Part shown: one piece after another, positions 7,576 through 16,679 of the stretch
Position numbering within the stretch: the first letter of the stretch is position 1
Layout: each line of letters starts with the position of its first letter
DNA from: Candidatus Heteroscillospira lomanii
Lineage (GTDB): Bacteria > Bacillota > Clostridia > Oscillospirales > Oscillospiraceae
DNA: 33,677 nt
Assembly (NCBI GenBank): GCA_904419385.1
Contig: CAJFRI010000009.1
Span: 1 to 33,677, forward strand
Reading direction: 5' to 3'
Position numbers and translations under genes: made by a program
Notes under the pieces: model-generated
Databases searched by the model: none
What the model saw: only the letters and a program-made list of their open reading frames with translations
Told to the model about the DNA's origin: nothing

Positions 7576-7965
7576 TCAGTCCTGCTCCGCGCCGTCCGCC
7601 GGTTCGGGGCCGGCGAGCATGTATTCTATCTCGAGAGTCGAGGAGTAGCCGCTCGCCGTGGTCTTGACGACCCGGTCGCCCGGGGACATGCTCTGGCGCA
7701 TGGCGTTGCACACCATGGGCATGCGGCTGCGGAGCTTGAGGCTCTTGTGTATGTCGTTCGCGCGGAGAGTGAGCGACGTCTCGCCCCTCTCCCGAGCGCG
7801 GCGCTTGAGTTCGGCTATGTACAGCTTGATGCCCGTGGTAGTGATCTTCGGCTGTTCGGAAGCGCGCTCCCTCCCGGCACCGCTCTTCTTCCTGAGGATG
7901 GCGACCTCCTCTTCCAGCTTCTGTATTCTGGAGAGCATCTCGACTATTATGGTGTCATAGTTCAT
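7576..7965 (-). CDS. conserved hypothetical protein with coiled-coil N-terminus
   Basis: A 129-residue protein I do not recognise as a named family. The N-terminus (residues 5-28) is a heptad-like coiled coil, MLSRIQKLEEEVAILRKK. The rest is a compact basic domain containing LTLRANDIHKSLKLRSRMPMVCNAM and a GYSSTLEIEY strand, which looks like a small nucleic-acid- or protein-binding module. It starts 74 bases after carB with a GGAG ribosome binding site seven bases ahead, so it is probably the last gene of the pyrG-carA-carB transcript, though a separate promoter cannot be excluded. No catalytic motif is visible. Confidence 0.6.
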   Translation of the reverse strand: MNYDTIIVEMLSRIQKLEEEVAILRKKSGAGRERASEQPKITTTGIKLYIAELKRRARERGETSLTLRANDIHKSLKLRSRMPMVCNAMRQSMSPGDRVVKTTASGYSSTLEIEYMLAGPEPADGAEQD

Positions 7966-8039
7966 GAGGACACTCCTGTCTCCCGTGACCGGGTCTGATT
8001 ATCTTCGCCGCCCGGCTTCCCGGCGGGCGCGCCGGGGCC

Positions 8040-11000
8040 TCAGTCGGCGTCTATGGTCGACACGCGCGGGCAGATCTCCTCCAGGACCCCGAGCAGGGCC
8101 CTCACGGTGTCGAGCGAAGTGAATATCGTGACGTTGTTCTCGATGGCGCAGCGGCGTATCGCGGCGCCGTCCTCATAGTGGACTCCGGAGAGCACGGCGC
8201 GGGTGTTCACCACATAGCTCACCTTTCCGGAGCGTATCGACTCGAGGATCTCGGTGCTGCCCTCGCTGAGCTTGCGGCGCACCGTCGCCTTTATGCCGTG
8301 TTCGGCGAGGAACTCCGCCGTGCCTATGGTGGCCTCGAGGTCGAAACCGAGCTCGGCAAAGCGCCGCGCTATGGGCAGGGCCTCCTCCTTGTCCTCGTCC
8401 GCGAGAGTGAGGATGACAGCGCCCTCGCGCTCGAGCCTCAGCCCGGAGGCGAGCAGGGCTTTGTAGGTCGCGCGGTGGAGCTCCGAGTCGTAGCCTATGG
8501 CCTCGCCGGTCGACTTCATCTCCGGCGAGAGGAAGGCGTCCATGCCGCGCAGCTTCGCGAACGAGAAGGCCGGCGCCTTGACGTACCAGCGGCTGCGCTG
8601 CGGCATGGGCGCGCCGGCGAGCCCCTGCTCGCGCAGGCTCACGCCCAGCATGGCGAGCGTGGCGATATCGGCGAGCTGGCAGCCCGTGGCTTTCGAGAGG
8701 AAAGGCACCGTGCGCGAGGAGCGCGGGTTGACCTCGATGACGTAGACCTCCTCGTCCGGCGCGACGATGAACTGGATGTTATACAGCCCGACTATGCCTA
8801 TGCCGAGGCCGAGCTCGCGCGTGTAGCGCAGGATGGTCTCCTTCACGCGGCCGGATATGCTGAACGGCGGGTAGACGCTTATCGAGTCGCCGGAGTGGAC
8901 GCCGGTGCGCTCGACGAGCTCCATTATGCCGGGGACGAACACGTCGGTGCCGTCGCAGACGGCGTCGACCTCGACCTCGCGGCCTCGAATGTAGCGGTCG
9001 ATGAGCACCGGGCGCTCTTCGTCCATCTCGACCGAGGTCTCCAGATAGGCGCGCAGATGCTCTTCTTTTGCGACTATCTGCATGGCCCGGCCGCCGAGCA
9101 CGAAGCTCGGGCGCGCCAGCACGGGGTAGCCTATCTCGGCGGCGGCGCGCAGCCCGTCCTCCGCCGACGTCACCGCCCGGCCGCGCGGCTGCGGGATGCC
9201 GAGGCTGAGCAGCAGCTTTTCAAACACGTCGCGGTTCTCCGCGCGCTCGATGGCCTCGCAGCCCGTGCCGATGAGCTTCACGCCGCGCTCGGCAAGCGGC
9301 ATGGCGAGGTTGACGGCCGTCTGTCCGCCGAGGGACACGATGACGCCGTCGGGCTTTTCGAGCTCCACGACGTTCATGACGTCCTCGGGCGTCAGCGGCT
9401 CGAAATAGAGCTTGTCCGAGGTGGTGTAGTCGGTGGAGACCGTCTCGGGGTTGTTGTTGATGATTATGGCCTCGCAGCCGGCGGCGCGTATGGTCTTTAC
9501 GGCGTGGACCGTCGAGTAGTCGAACTCGACGCCCTGGCCTATGCGTATGGGTCCCGAGCCGAGCACGAGGATCTTGCGGCGGCCGGACACGCGCGACTCG
9601 TTCTCCTCCTCCCAGGTGGAGTAGAAATACGGGACATAGCTCTCGAACTCGCTCGCGCAGGTGTCTATCATCTTGTAAACGGGCTTTATGCCCCACTTCA
9701 GGCGCATATCATACACTTCGAGCTCGCTCATCCCCCACTCACGCGCTATCTCACAGTCGGAGAAGCCGAGTCGCTTGGCCTCGAGGCACAGCTCGCGCGA
9801 CACGCCGCCCTCGCGCAGGACGGCCTCGAACTCGACGATACGGCGCACACAGCGCAAAAACAGCGGGTCTATGCGGCAGGCGGCGAATATCTCCCCGTCG
9901 CCCACGCCGCGGCGCATGAGCTCCGCGATGGCAAATATGCGCTCATCCGTGCCGGAGGAGACATGGCGCATGAGTTCATCTCTGCCCGCGCCGGTGAGCT
10001 TGTCGAGCCTCAGGTGACAGGCGCCGATCTCGAGCGAGCGGACGGCCTTGAGCAGGCTCTCCTCCAGGCTGCGGCCGACGCTCATGACCTCGCCGGTGGC
10101 CTTCATCTGGGTGCCGAGGCTGTTGTCGGCGTCTGTGAACTTGTCGAACGGGAAACGCGGCATCTTGGTGACGACATAGTCGAGCGCGGGCTCAAAGCAG
10201 GCGGGAGTGTTGACGAGCATGATCTCGTCGAGGTGCATCCCGACGCTTATCTTGGCCGACACGCGGGCGATGGGATATCCGCTGGCCTTGGAGGCGAGCG
10301 CCGACGAGCGCGACACGCGGGGGTTGACCTCGATGAGGTAATATTGGAAAGAATTCGGGTCGAGCGCGAACTGCACATTGCAGCCGCCCTCTATCTCCAG
10401 CGCGCGTATCAGCTTCAGGGCGCTGTCGCGCAGCATCTGGTACTCCTTGTTGGTGAGCGTCTGCGAGGGGCAGACGACTATGGAGTCGCCGGTGTGTATG
10501 CCGACGGGGTCGATGTTCTCCATATTGCAGACGGCGATGGCGGTGTCGTTCGCGTCGCGCATTATCTCGTACTCTATCTCTTTATATCCGCGCACGCTCT
10601 TCTCGACCAGCACCTGGTGCACGGGCGAGAGCTCGAGCGCGTTTTTCATTATCTCGCGGAACTCATCCCCGTTTTCGGCGAAGCCGCCGCCCGTGCCGCC
10701 GAGGGTGAACGCCGGGCGCAGGACGACGGGATAGCCTATCTCCTCCGCCGCGGAGAGGCCCTCCTCCATGCTCTCCGCAGTGCGCGACGGGAGCACCGGC
10801 TCGCCCAGGCTCTCGCACAGCTCCTTGAACAGCTCGCGGTCCTCCGCGCGCTCTATACTGCTGCTGCGGGTGCCGAGTAGCTCGACGCCGTATTTTTCGA
10901 GCACGCCCTCGCGCTCGAGCTGCATGGCGAGATTGAGGCCCGTCTGGCCGCCTATGCCGGGGAGCAGGGCGTCGGGGCGCTCGCGCTTGATTATCGCGGT

Positions 11001-11222
11001 GAGGTATTCCGCGGTGAGCGGCTCCATGTACACGCGGTCGGCGATGGCGGAGTCGGTCATTATCGTCGCGGGGTTGGAGTTGCAGAGCACGACCTCATAG
11101 CCCTCTTCCCTCAGGGCGAGGCAGGCCTGGGTGCCCGCGTAGTCGAACTCGGCGGCCTGGCCTATGACTATGGGGCCGGAGCCTATCACCATTATTTTCT
11201 TCAGATCCGTTCTCTTAGGCAC
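8040..11222 (-). CDS. carB: carbamoyl-phosphate synthase large subunit
   Basis: The 1060-residue synthetase subunit, making carbamoyl phosphate from bicarbonate, two ATP and ammonia channelled from CarA. Two homologous ATP-grasp halves are visible, opening with [22 protein letters not shown] and [22 protein letters not shown]. They are joined by an oligomerisation segment and followed by a C-terminal MGS-like allosteric domain ([19 protein letters not shown] onward). Length is normal for the family. The start is GTG at 11222, nine bases after GGAGG, and overlaps the carA stop by eight bases. It serves both pyrimidine and arginine synthesis; its partners here are carA and pyrG rather than other pyr or arg genes. 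Confidence 0.96.
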   Translation of the reverse strand: MPKRTDLKKIMVIGSGPIVIGQAAEFDYAGTQACLALREEGYEVVLCNSNPATIMTDSAIADRVYMEPLTAEYLTAIIKRERPDALLPGIGGQTGLNLAMQLEREGVLEKYGVELLGTRSSSIERAEDRELFKELCESLGEPVLPSRTAESMEEGLSAAEEIGYPVVLRPAFTLGGTGGGFAENGDEFREIMKNALELSPVHQVLVEKSVRGYKEIEYEIMRDANDTAIAVCNMENIDPVGIHTGDSIVVCPSQTLTNKEYQMLRDSALKLIRALEIEGGCNVQFALDPNSFQYYLIEVNPRVSRSSALASKASGYPIARVSAKISVGMHLDEIMLVNTPACFEPALDYVVTKMPRFPFDKFTDADNSLGTQMKATGEVMSVGRSLEESLLKAVRSLEIGACHLRLDKLTGAGRDELMRHVSSGTDERIFAIAELMRRGVGDGEIFAACRIDPLFLRCVRRIVEFEAVLREGGVSRELCLEAKRLGFSDCEIAREWGMSELEVYDMRLKWGIKPVYKMIDTCASEFESYVPYFYSTWEEENESRVSGRRKILVLGSGPIRIGQGVEFDYSTVHAVKTIRAAGCEAIIINNNPETVSTDYTTSDKLYFEPLTPEDVMNVVELEKPDGVIVSLGGQTAVNLAMPLAERGVKLIGTGCEAIERAENRDVFEKLLLSLGIPQPRGRAVTSAEDGLRAAAEIGYPVLARPSFVLGGRAMQIVAKEEHLRAYLETSVEMDEERPVLIDRYIRGREVEVDAVCDGTDVFVPGIMELVERTGVHSGDSISVYPPFSISGRVKETILRYTRELGLGIGIVGLYNIQFIVAPDEEVYVIEVNPRSSRTVPFLSKATGCQLADIATLAMLGVSLREQGLAGAPMPQRSRWYVKAPAFSFAKLRGMDAFLSPEMKSTGEAIGYDSELHRATYKALLASGLRLEREGAVILTLADEDKEEALPIARRFAELGFDLEATIGTAEFLAEHGIKATVRRKLSEGSTEILESIRSGKVSYVVNTRAVLSGVHYEDGAAIRRCAIENNVTIFTSLDTVRALLGVLEEICPRVSTIDAD

Positions 11223-12309
11223 GGCCCTGTCCCTCCTTCATCATGGCTGCAAAGCGCCGGAATATCCCCGCGCCGTCGTGCGGCCCCGGGGCGCTCTCCG
11301 GGTGGAACTGCACGCCGAACGCGCGCTCGGAGGCGTTCGCGACGCCCTCGACGGTGTTGTCGAGGAGGTTGCGGTGCGTCACGGCGAGGCCCGTGCCGGC
11401 GAGAGTGTCCTCGTCGACGGCATAGGAGTGGTTCTGCGCGGTCATGGCGATCTTGCCCGTGGCGAGCTCCATCACGGGGTGGTTGCCGCCGCGGTGGCCG
11501 AATTTGAGCTTGTAGGTCCGCGCCCCGCTCGCGAGGGCGAGAAGCTGGTTGCCGAGGCAGATGCCGAAGATGGGCATGCGCCCCATGAGCGCGCGGATGG
11601 TCTCGGCGGCCTCGGGCACGTCGGTGGGGTCGCCGGGCCCGTTCGACACGAGCAGGCCGTCGGGCGCCAGCGCGGCTATCTCCCCGGCCGGGGTGTCGTA
11701 CGGCATGACGGTCACGCGGCAGCCGCAATCAGCGAGCGAGGCGACTATGCTGAGCTTGACGCCGCAGTCGAGCAGCACGGCGCGCAGCGGCGCGTTTTCG
11801 CCGCCGGCGGTCCACGGCTCGCGGCACGACACGCGCCTGACCTGATCGTGCGGCAGCTCTGCGGCCTCGAGCCGCTCGAGCGCCGCCTCGACGGGGGTGC
11901 CGATATCGGTGATGAGGGCTTTCGACGAGCCGTGGTCGCGGATCGCGCGGGTGAGGCGGCGGGTATCGACGCCGCATATCCCGGCGATGCCATGGCGCAG
12001 CATGGCGGCCTCGAGCGGTTCCCTGCCGCGGAAGTTCGACGGCTCGCGTGTGTACTCGCGCACGATGAGCCCGTCGATGGCCGGGCGGCGGGTCTCGTAG
12101 TCGCCGTCGGCCAGGCCGTAGTTGCCGATGATGGGGTAGGTCATGACGACGGTCTGGCCCGTGTACGACAGGTCGGAGATTATCTCCTGATATCCCGCCA
12201 TGGAGGTGTTGAACACCACCTCGGTGACGCGCTCGGCGCCGTCGCCGAAGCCGTATCCGCAGAACTCGTCTCCGGTGGGCAGGACGAGCTTTCTGTTGTA
12301 TCCGTTCAT
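11215..12309 (-). CDS. carA: carbamoyl-phosphate synthase small (glutaminase) subunit
   Basis: A 364-residue glutamine amidotransferase subunit that hydrolyses glutamine and passes ammonia to CarB. The N-terminal CarA-specific domain (residues 1-150) precedes a class I glutaminase domain with the nucleophile Cys251 in FGICLGNQ and a conserved VQFHPES containing the catalytic His near the C-terminus. The oxyanion-type SNGPGDP motif is at 222-228. The start codon overlaps the pyrG stop in ATGA, and the stop lies within the carB start region, so pyrG-carA-carB form a tightly coupled operon. Confidence 0.96.
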   Translation of the reverse strand: MNGYNRKLVLPTGDEFCGYGFGDGAERVTEVVFNTSMAGYQEIISDLSYTGQTVVMTYPIIGNYGLADGDYETRRPAIDGLIVREYTREPSNFRGREPLEAAMLRHGIAGICGVDTRRLTRAIRDHGSSKALITDIGTPVEAALERLEAAELPHDQVRRVSCREPWTAGGENAPLRAVLLDCGVKLSIVASLADCGCRVTVMPYDTPAGEIAALAPDGLLVSNGPGDPTDVPEAAETIRALMGRMPIFGICLGNQLLALASGARTYKLKFGHRGGNHPVMELATGKIAMTAQNHSYAVDEDTLAGTGLAVTHRNLLDNTVEGVANASERAFGVQFHPESAPGPHDGAGIFRRFAAMMKEGQGRA

Positions 12310-13925
12310 ATGTTCTCTCCTCTCCCGGCGCGCTCGAGCGCCGCTCCGACGAAGCCCATGAACAGGGGGTGCGGCCTGTTCGGCCTGCTCTTGAACTCGG
12401 GGTGGAACTGCACACCGACGAAAAACGGCCCGCCGCCGAGCTCCACGGCCTCGACCAGGCGCCCGTCGGGCGAAAGCCCCGCGAGGCGCAGCCCCGCGTC
12501 CGTGAGCGCGCCGCGGTACTCGTTGTTGAACTCATAGCGGTGGCGGTGCCGCTCGCTGATGAGGTCTGTGCCGTAGCACTCGGACATAAAGGTGCCGGGC
12601 TCTATGCGGCAGGGGTATGCGCCGAGGCGGAGCGTGCCGCCCTTGTCGACCTCCTCGCTCTGGCCGGGCATGAAGTCGATGACCTTGTGCGCGCACTCCG
12701 GGCAGAACTCGCCGGAGCCGGCGCCGGCAATGCCGGCGGCTGAGCGCGCGAACTCAATGACCGCGGTCTGCATGCCGAGGCAGATGCCGAAATACGGCAC
12801 GCGGTTCTCGCGGGCATATCTCGCGGCGAGGACCATGCCCTCTATGCCGCGGCTGCCGAAGCCGCCCGGCACTATTATGCCGTCGGCCTCGGCGAGCTTG
12901 GCCTCGCAGTTGTCCACGGTGAGGTTCTCGGAGTCCACCCAGTCTATGCACATCTGGGCGCCGTGGGCCCAGGCGGCGTGCCTGAGCGCCTCGGCGACGG
13001 AGAGATAGGCGTCGTGCAGGCGGACATATTTGCCGACGAGCGCCACGCGCACCGGGCGCTTTGCGTCCTCTATGCGCGCGACCATGTCGCGCCAGTCCTT
13101 GAGGTCGGGCTCCGGGGTCTCGAGCGACAGCTCGCGGCACACTATGCCCGACAGGCCCGACTGTTCAAGAAACAGCGGCGCTGAATAGAGCACCGGGAGC
13201 GTGAGGTTCTCTATCACGCAGTCGGGCTTCACGCCGCAGAAATCGGATATTTTGCTGAATATGGAGCGGTCGGTGATGGGCTCGTCGGCGCGCAGGACGA
13301 TGATGTCCGGCGAGATGCCGAGGCCCTGGAGCTCTTTCACCGAGTGCTGGGTAGGCTTTGACTTGTGCTCGCCGGAGGCGCGCAGATACGGCACCAGCGT
13401 GACGTGGATATAGAGCGCGTTGCCGCGGCCGGCCTCGCGGCCGACCTGCCTGATCGCCTCGAGGAAGGGCTGGCTCTCTATGTCGCCTATGGTGCCGCCG
13501 ACCTCGGTGATGACGACGTCGGCGCCGGTCTTTTCGCCGACGGCGTAGATGAAGCGCTTGATCTCGTCGGTGATGTGCGGGATGGTCTGCACCGTGCGGC
13601 CCAGGAACTCGCCGCGCCGCTCTTTTGATATGACGTTGGCGTAAACCTTGCCGGTGGTGAGATTCGAGAACCGGTTGAGGTCCTCGTCTATGAAACGCTC
13701 GTAATGCCCGAGGTCGAGGTCGGTCTCGGCGCCGTCCTCGGTGACGTAGACCTCGCCGTGCTGATAGGGGCTCATGGTGCCCGGGTCGAAATTTATGTAC
13801 GGGTCGAGTTTTTGTGCCGCGACCTTGAGCCCGCGGGCCTTGAGCAGCCGTCCGAGCGAGGCCGCCGTGATGCCCTTCCCGAGCCCGGACACGACCCCGC
13901 CGGTAACGAAAATGTATTTCGTCAT
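12306..13925 (-). CDS. pyrG: CTP synthase
   Basis: A 539-residue enzyme converting UTP to CTP with glutamine and ATP. The N-terminal synthase domain begins [18 protein letters not shown] with the P-loop-like nucleotide site and includes the [11 protein letters not shown] motif. The C-terminal class I glutaminase domain carries the nucleophile Cys382 in YFGICLGMQ and a VQFHPEF triad His. I start it at 13925, behind an AGGAGG-like site; the ORF-track start lies in the leader. It heads the pyrG-carA-carB operon. Its leader contains a 14-bp terminator hairpin between promoter and ribosome binding site, so expression is probably set by attenuation. Confidence 0.96.
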   Translation of the reverse strand: MTKYIFVTGGVVSGLGKGITAASLGRLLKARGLKVAAQKLDPYINFDPGTMSPYQHGEVYVTEDGAETDLDLGHYERFIDEDLNRFSNLTTGKVYANVISKERRGEFLGRTVQTIPHITDEIKRFIYAVGEKTGADVVITEVGGTIGDIESQPFLEAIRQVGREAGRGNALYIHVTLVPYLRASGEHKSKPTQHSVKELQGLGISPDIIVLRADEPITDRSIFSKISDFCGVKPDCVIENLTLPVLYSAPLFLEQSGLSGIVCRELSLETPEPDLKDWRDMVARIEDAKRPVRVALVGKYVRLHDAYLSVAEALRHAAWAHGAQMCIDWVDSENLTVDNCEAKLAEADGIIVPGGFGSRGIEGMVLAARYARENRVPYFGICLGMQTAVIEFARSAAGIAGAGSGEFCPECAHKVIDFMPGQSEEVDKGGTLRLGAYPCRIEPGTFMSECYGTDLISERHRHRYEFNNEYRGALTDAGLRLAGLSPDGRLVEAVELGGGPFFVGVQFHPEFKSRPNRPHPLFMGFVGAALERAGRGENI

Positions 13926-13949
13926 ATCCTTACCTCCAAAAATTGCAGC

Positions 13950-14002
13950 AAAAAAGCGCCCGTCAGGGGGCACTTATCCCCTGACGAACGCCATTGTTCA
14001 AC
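13950..14002 (-). promoter_or_regulatory. pyrG leader attenuator with ANTAR-type P1 hairpin
   Basis: The RNA starts near 14002. P1 is GAAC-AAUGGC-GUUC (13999-13986), a six-base loop with A at position 1 and G at position 4, as in the ANTAR target consensus. A 14-bp terminator stem (13991-13978 with 13969-13956, allowing G-U pairs) followed by six U overlaps the 3' half of P1. P1 and the full terminator therefore exclude each other, leaving only the upper stem as P2. There is no run of G at the predicted start, so the CTP-sensitive reiterative mechanism known from other Firmicutes pyrG leaders is unlikely. The hairpin might also end the upstream ANTAR transcript. Confidence 0.65.
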
Positions 14003-14008
14003 TCAATT

Positions 14009-14038
14009 AGAATACAACAAGAATGCTCAACCTGTCAA
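14009..14038 (-). promoter_or_regulatory. pyrG promoter
   Basis: The minus strand reads TTGACA, 18 bases, TATTCT. It lies between the ANTAR stop codon and the pyrG attenuator. Confidence 0.75.
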
Positions 14039-14065
14039 GAACCTGCGCGCAGAAAATTTCCGCGG

Positions 14066-14650
14066 CTATCCGAGCTCTTTTATTATCTGCTCCGCCACGG
14101 CGCGGCGCGGGAGGCGGCTGTCCATCGATTTTTTCTCGATATACCTGTGCGCCTCGGCCTCAGCCATGCCCCGGCGCTCTATGAGCAGCCACTTCGCGCG
14201 GCTCACGAGCCTTATCTCCTCTATCTTCTCGTCGACGGAGGCGCGGCGGTCCTCCATGCGCACGATGCGCTCGCGCATGGCGCACATGACGCGGAGCATC
14301 TGCTCCACCGAGCTCAGCGGGGCCGGCTTTGCCATCGTGACCACCCCGTGCTCGAGGGCGCGGGCGCCGGCCTCCTCAAAATTGTCGCGCCGCACGAGGA
14401 GCAGCACTGCCGAACCGCTCCCGTCGCACAGGTCGCACGCAAGGCGCACTCCGTGGTCGTCGGGCAGCGGCGAATTTATTACCACGATGTCAAACTGCGC
14501 GTCCACTGTGCGGCGGCGGGCCTCGCCCGCGCTGTGCACGACGGTGACCGGCCAGAAATCCGTCGGCGGCAGGAGCGTCATCGCCGTGTTGTTGAAAGCC
14601 TCAACGGCCGATACGAGCAGGACGCTGTATGTCTTTTCCCTGAAAACCAC
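14066..14650 (-). CDS. ANTAR-domain RNA-binding antiterminator with degenerate receiver (NitR-like)
   Basis: A 194-residue regulator. Residues 7-115 have a CheY-like receiver fold ending in the conserved Lys-Pro (K108). The phosphorylation Asp is replaced: DIVVIN puts Asn59 at that position, and the N-terminal acidic pair is missing (VLLVSAVE). A helical linker (120-148) leads to the ANTAR domain (about 135-192), with the conserved RAKWLLIERRGMAEAEAHRYI and a final VAEQIIKE helix. ANTAR domains bind paired hexaloop hairpins and block terminators. GTG start at 14650 behind GGGGG. It is the last gene of the glutamate synthase-glnA operon, the place occupied by nitR in solvent-producing clostridia, so control of nitrogen genes by antitermination is the natural inference. 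The signal it senses is unknown. Confidence 0.88.
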   Translation of the reverse strand: MVFREKTYSVLLVSAVEAFNNTAMTLLPPTDFWPVTVVHSAGEARRRTVDAQFDIVVINSPLPDDHGVRLACDLCDGSGSAVLLLVRRDNFEEAGARALEHGVVTMAKPAPLSSVEQMLRVMCAMRERIVRMEDRRASVDEKIEEIRLVSRAKWLLIERRGMAEAEAHRYIEKKSMDSRLPRRAVAEQIIKELG

Positions 14651-14681
14651 GGCTCAGCCCCCTTTCATGTCCCGCCGCGGT

Positions 14682-15893
14682 TCAGCGGTCCGCCCGGCAG
14701 TAGGCCTCGACTATCGCGTCGGGCAGATGTTCCCTGATGAAGCCGCTGGCCGAGGCGGCGGCCGCCGCCTCGGCATAGGAGGCGGGCAGGCGGCCGAAGC
14801 CGCGCAGCTCCTCGCTCGAAGCGGTGTAGAGGTTGAAGTCGGCGGCAGGCGGCAGCTCGAGCGCGTGGGCGATGCCGTGCAGCCCGGCGTGGATGATGAG
14901 CGCATACGCCAGATACGGGTTCGCCGCCGGGTCGGCCGAGCGGAGCTCGGCGCGGCGCTGCGGCCCCGTGGCCGCGGGGATGCGGATGAGCTGGGAGCGG
15001 TTCTCGCTCGACCAGCTTATATATCCCGGGGCCTTGCAGCTGCCGAGCCTGTCGAAAGAGGCCCTGGTGGGGTTGAGGAAGAGCGTCATGTCGCGGATTT
15101 TCGCCATCATGCCGGCGATGACCTGTGGCAGAGGATCGCCCTTGCCGTGCACGGAGACGTTTATGTGCATGCCGCTGCCGGGCTTGTCGGGCAGCGGCTT
15201 TGGCGAGAAGTCGGCGCAGAGGCCGTTGCGGGCCGCGATGGTCTTGACGACCGACTGGAAAGTGACCGCGTTGTCCGCCGCGGTGAGGGGGTCGGAGTAG
15301 CGGAAATCGATCTCGTTCTGGCTCGGCCCCTCCTCGTGGTGCGAACTCTCGGGCTGGATGCCCATGCGCTCGAGCGTGAGGCAGATCTCGCGGCGGATGT
15401 TCTCGCCGCGGTCGTCGGGGGCGATGTCCATATACCCGGCGTGGTCATACGGCTCGCGCGTCGGCTCGCCGCGCTCATCGGTCTTGAAGAGGTAAAACTC
15501 CAGCTCCGAGCCGAAGTCGAATTCATAGCCCGCGGCGCGGGCGTCGGCTACGGCCGATTTGAGTATGGCCCTGGTGTCGGTCTCGAGCTGGGAGCCGTCG
15601 GGCCGCGTGATGTCGCAGAACATGCGCACCACCCTGCCGCTCTCCGGGCGCCAGGGCAGGCCCGACAGCGTCGCCGGGTCGGGGCGGAGGAACATGTCGG
15701 AGCGGACCTCTCCGCCGAATCCCTCGATGGCCGAGGCATCTATGGCTATGCCGTACTCAAAGGCGCGCTCCAGCTCGCCCGGCATTACGGCGATGTTCTT
15801 CTGCCGGCCGAACACGTCGCAGAAGGCGAGGCGGATGAACTTCACGTCCTCCTCCGCCACATACTGCATGACCTCATCTTTTGAATAATTCAT
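14682..15893 (-). CDS. glnA: short type I glutamine synthetase
   Basis: A 403-residue member of the GS-I family, about 40 residues shorter than Bacillus GlnA. The N-terminal beta-grasp domain (1-95) includes DVKFIRLAFCDVFG and DASAIEGF. The catalytic domain keeps the main ligands: SELEFYLF (Glu130/132), SHHEEGPSQNEIDFRY, GSGMHINVS (His243), ENRSQLIRIP and RAELRSADPAANPYLA. Missing are part of the loop after His243 and the usual C-terminal helix ending in a W-x-x-x-x-Y region. Gly61 stands where Bacillus has Arg62, the feedback-inhibition residue. So it could be an active but unregulated enzyme, or a regulatory homologue. The start at 15893 (MNYSKDEV) matches family N-termini. It follows the GXGXG gene by 28 bases. 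Confidence 0.88.
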   Translation of the reverse strand: MNYSKDEVMQYVAEEDVKFIRLAFCDVFGRQKNIAVMPGELERAFEYGIAIDASAIEGFGGEVRSDMFLRPDPATLSGLPWRPESGRVVRMFCDITRPDGSQLETDTRAILKSAVADARAAGYEFDFGSELEFYLFKTDERGEPTREPYDHAGYMDIAPDDRGENIRREICLTLERMGIQPESSHHEEGPSQNEIDFRYSDPLTAADNAVTFQSVVKTIAARNGLCADFSPKPLPDKPGSGMHINVSVHGKGDPLPQVIAGMMAKIRDMTLFLNPTRASFDRLGSCKAPGYISWSSENRSQLIRIPAATGPQRRAELRSADPAANPYLAYALIIHAGLHGIAHALELPPAADFNLYTASSEELRGFGRLPASYAEAAAAASASGFIREHLPDAIVEAYCRADR

Positions 15894-15921
15894 TGCCCGA
15901 TCCGCACTCCTTATATCAAGA

Positions 15922-16641
15922 TCAGTCAGCCACATACATCTGCTTGTACGGGCTGCGGCTGTCGGGCGTGACCACGGTGAAGGGCGAATCCATGATCTCC
16001 GCCGCGCTGCCGCCGAAATAGCCGCAGTAGCGCGCCGCGAGGGCGCTTATCTGCTCCAGGTCCCCGTCGCCGGCCGGGCGGGCGCTGACCTGTTTGGGGA
16101 ACACGATATTCTCACATGCGCCGCGCACATAGAGCTTTCCGCCGTGCATCCCCGTGCACGGGAAATTGCTCACAGGCGGGCGGCCGGGCTCTCCGAGGCC
16201 GAACACGGCTATGATGCCTCCGGCGAGATACTCGCCGATGAAGCTGCCGGCACAGCCGCCTATGACCATGACGGGGAGTTTGTCCTGATAGGCTTTCATA
16301 TGTATGCCGGCGCGGTAGCCCGCGTTGCCGCGGACATAGATCTCGCCGCCGCGCATGGCATAGCCCGCCGTGTCGCCTATGCTGCCGTGGACTATTATCG
16401 AACCGGAGTTCATGGTGTCGCCCACGGCGTCCTGGGCGTTGCCGAACACCTCGATGGTCCCGCCGTTGAGGTAGGCCCCCAGGGCGTTGCCCGGCACGCC
16501 GAATATCTTTATATCGCAGCCGCTCATGCCCGCCGCGATGAACCTCTGCCCCACGCATCCGCGCACCTCGCAGAAGCCTCCGGCGGCCCTGATGGCCTCA
16601 TTGAGCGCGGCGAAGTCTCTGCCGCGCGCATCTATTGTCAT
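15922..16641 (-). CDS. glutamate synthase GXGXG domain protein
   Basis: A 239-residue right-handed beta-helix equivalent to the C-terminal alpha domain of glutamate synthase (GltB) and related to FwdC/FmdC. The repeated Gly-x-x-Gly turns are plain: GCDIKIFGVPGNALGAYLNGG, GSIIVHGSIGDTAGYAMRGG, EIYVRGNAGYRAGIHM. In GltB this domain packs between the glutaminase and synthase sites and helps form the ammonia tunnel. As a separate ORF it matches the split, archaeal-type glutamate synthase of many clostridia. The start at 16641 lies nine bases after GGAGG; the ORF-track start is too far upstream. It stands between the FMN-domain gene and glnA in one operon. Confidence 0.9.
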   Translation of the reverse strand: MTIDARGRDFAALNEAIRAAGGFCEVRGCVGQRFIAAGMSGCDIKIFGVPGNALGAYLNGGTIEVFGNAQDAVGDTMNSGSIIVHGSIGDTAGYAMRGGEIYVRGNAGYRAGIHMKAYQDKLPVMVIGGCAGSFIGEYLAGGIIAVFGLGEPGRPPVSNFPCTGMHGGKLYVRGACENIVFPKQVSARPAGDGDLEQISALAARYCGYFGGSAAEIMDSPFTVVTPDSRSPYKQMYVAD

Positions 16642-16679
16642 AGTATCACACCTCCGCTTGTTTTTCCAGCTACGTTTTC

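Noticed and set aside
8178-10880. 900-residue plus-strand ORF opposite carB
   Set aside because: It lies exactly antisense to carB; its Ala/Arg/Asp/Leu-rich repetitive composition is the usual shadow of a high-GC coding strand. The same applies to the 751-residue ORF opposite feoB and the 581-residue ORF opposite the glutamate synthase genes.
13926-14002. CTP-sensing reiterative attenuator of the Bacillus pyrG type
   Set aside because: No G-run at the predicted transcription start with which to build the poly-G tail.
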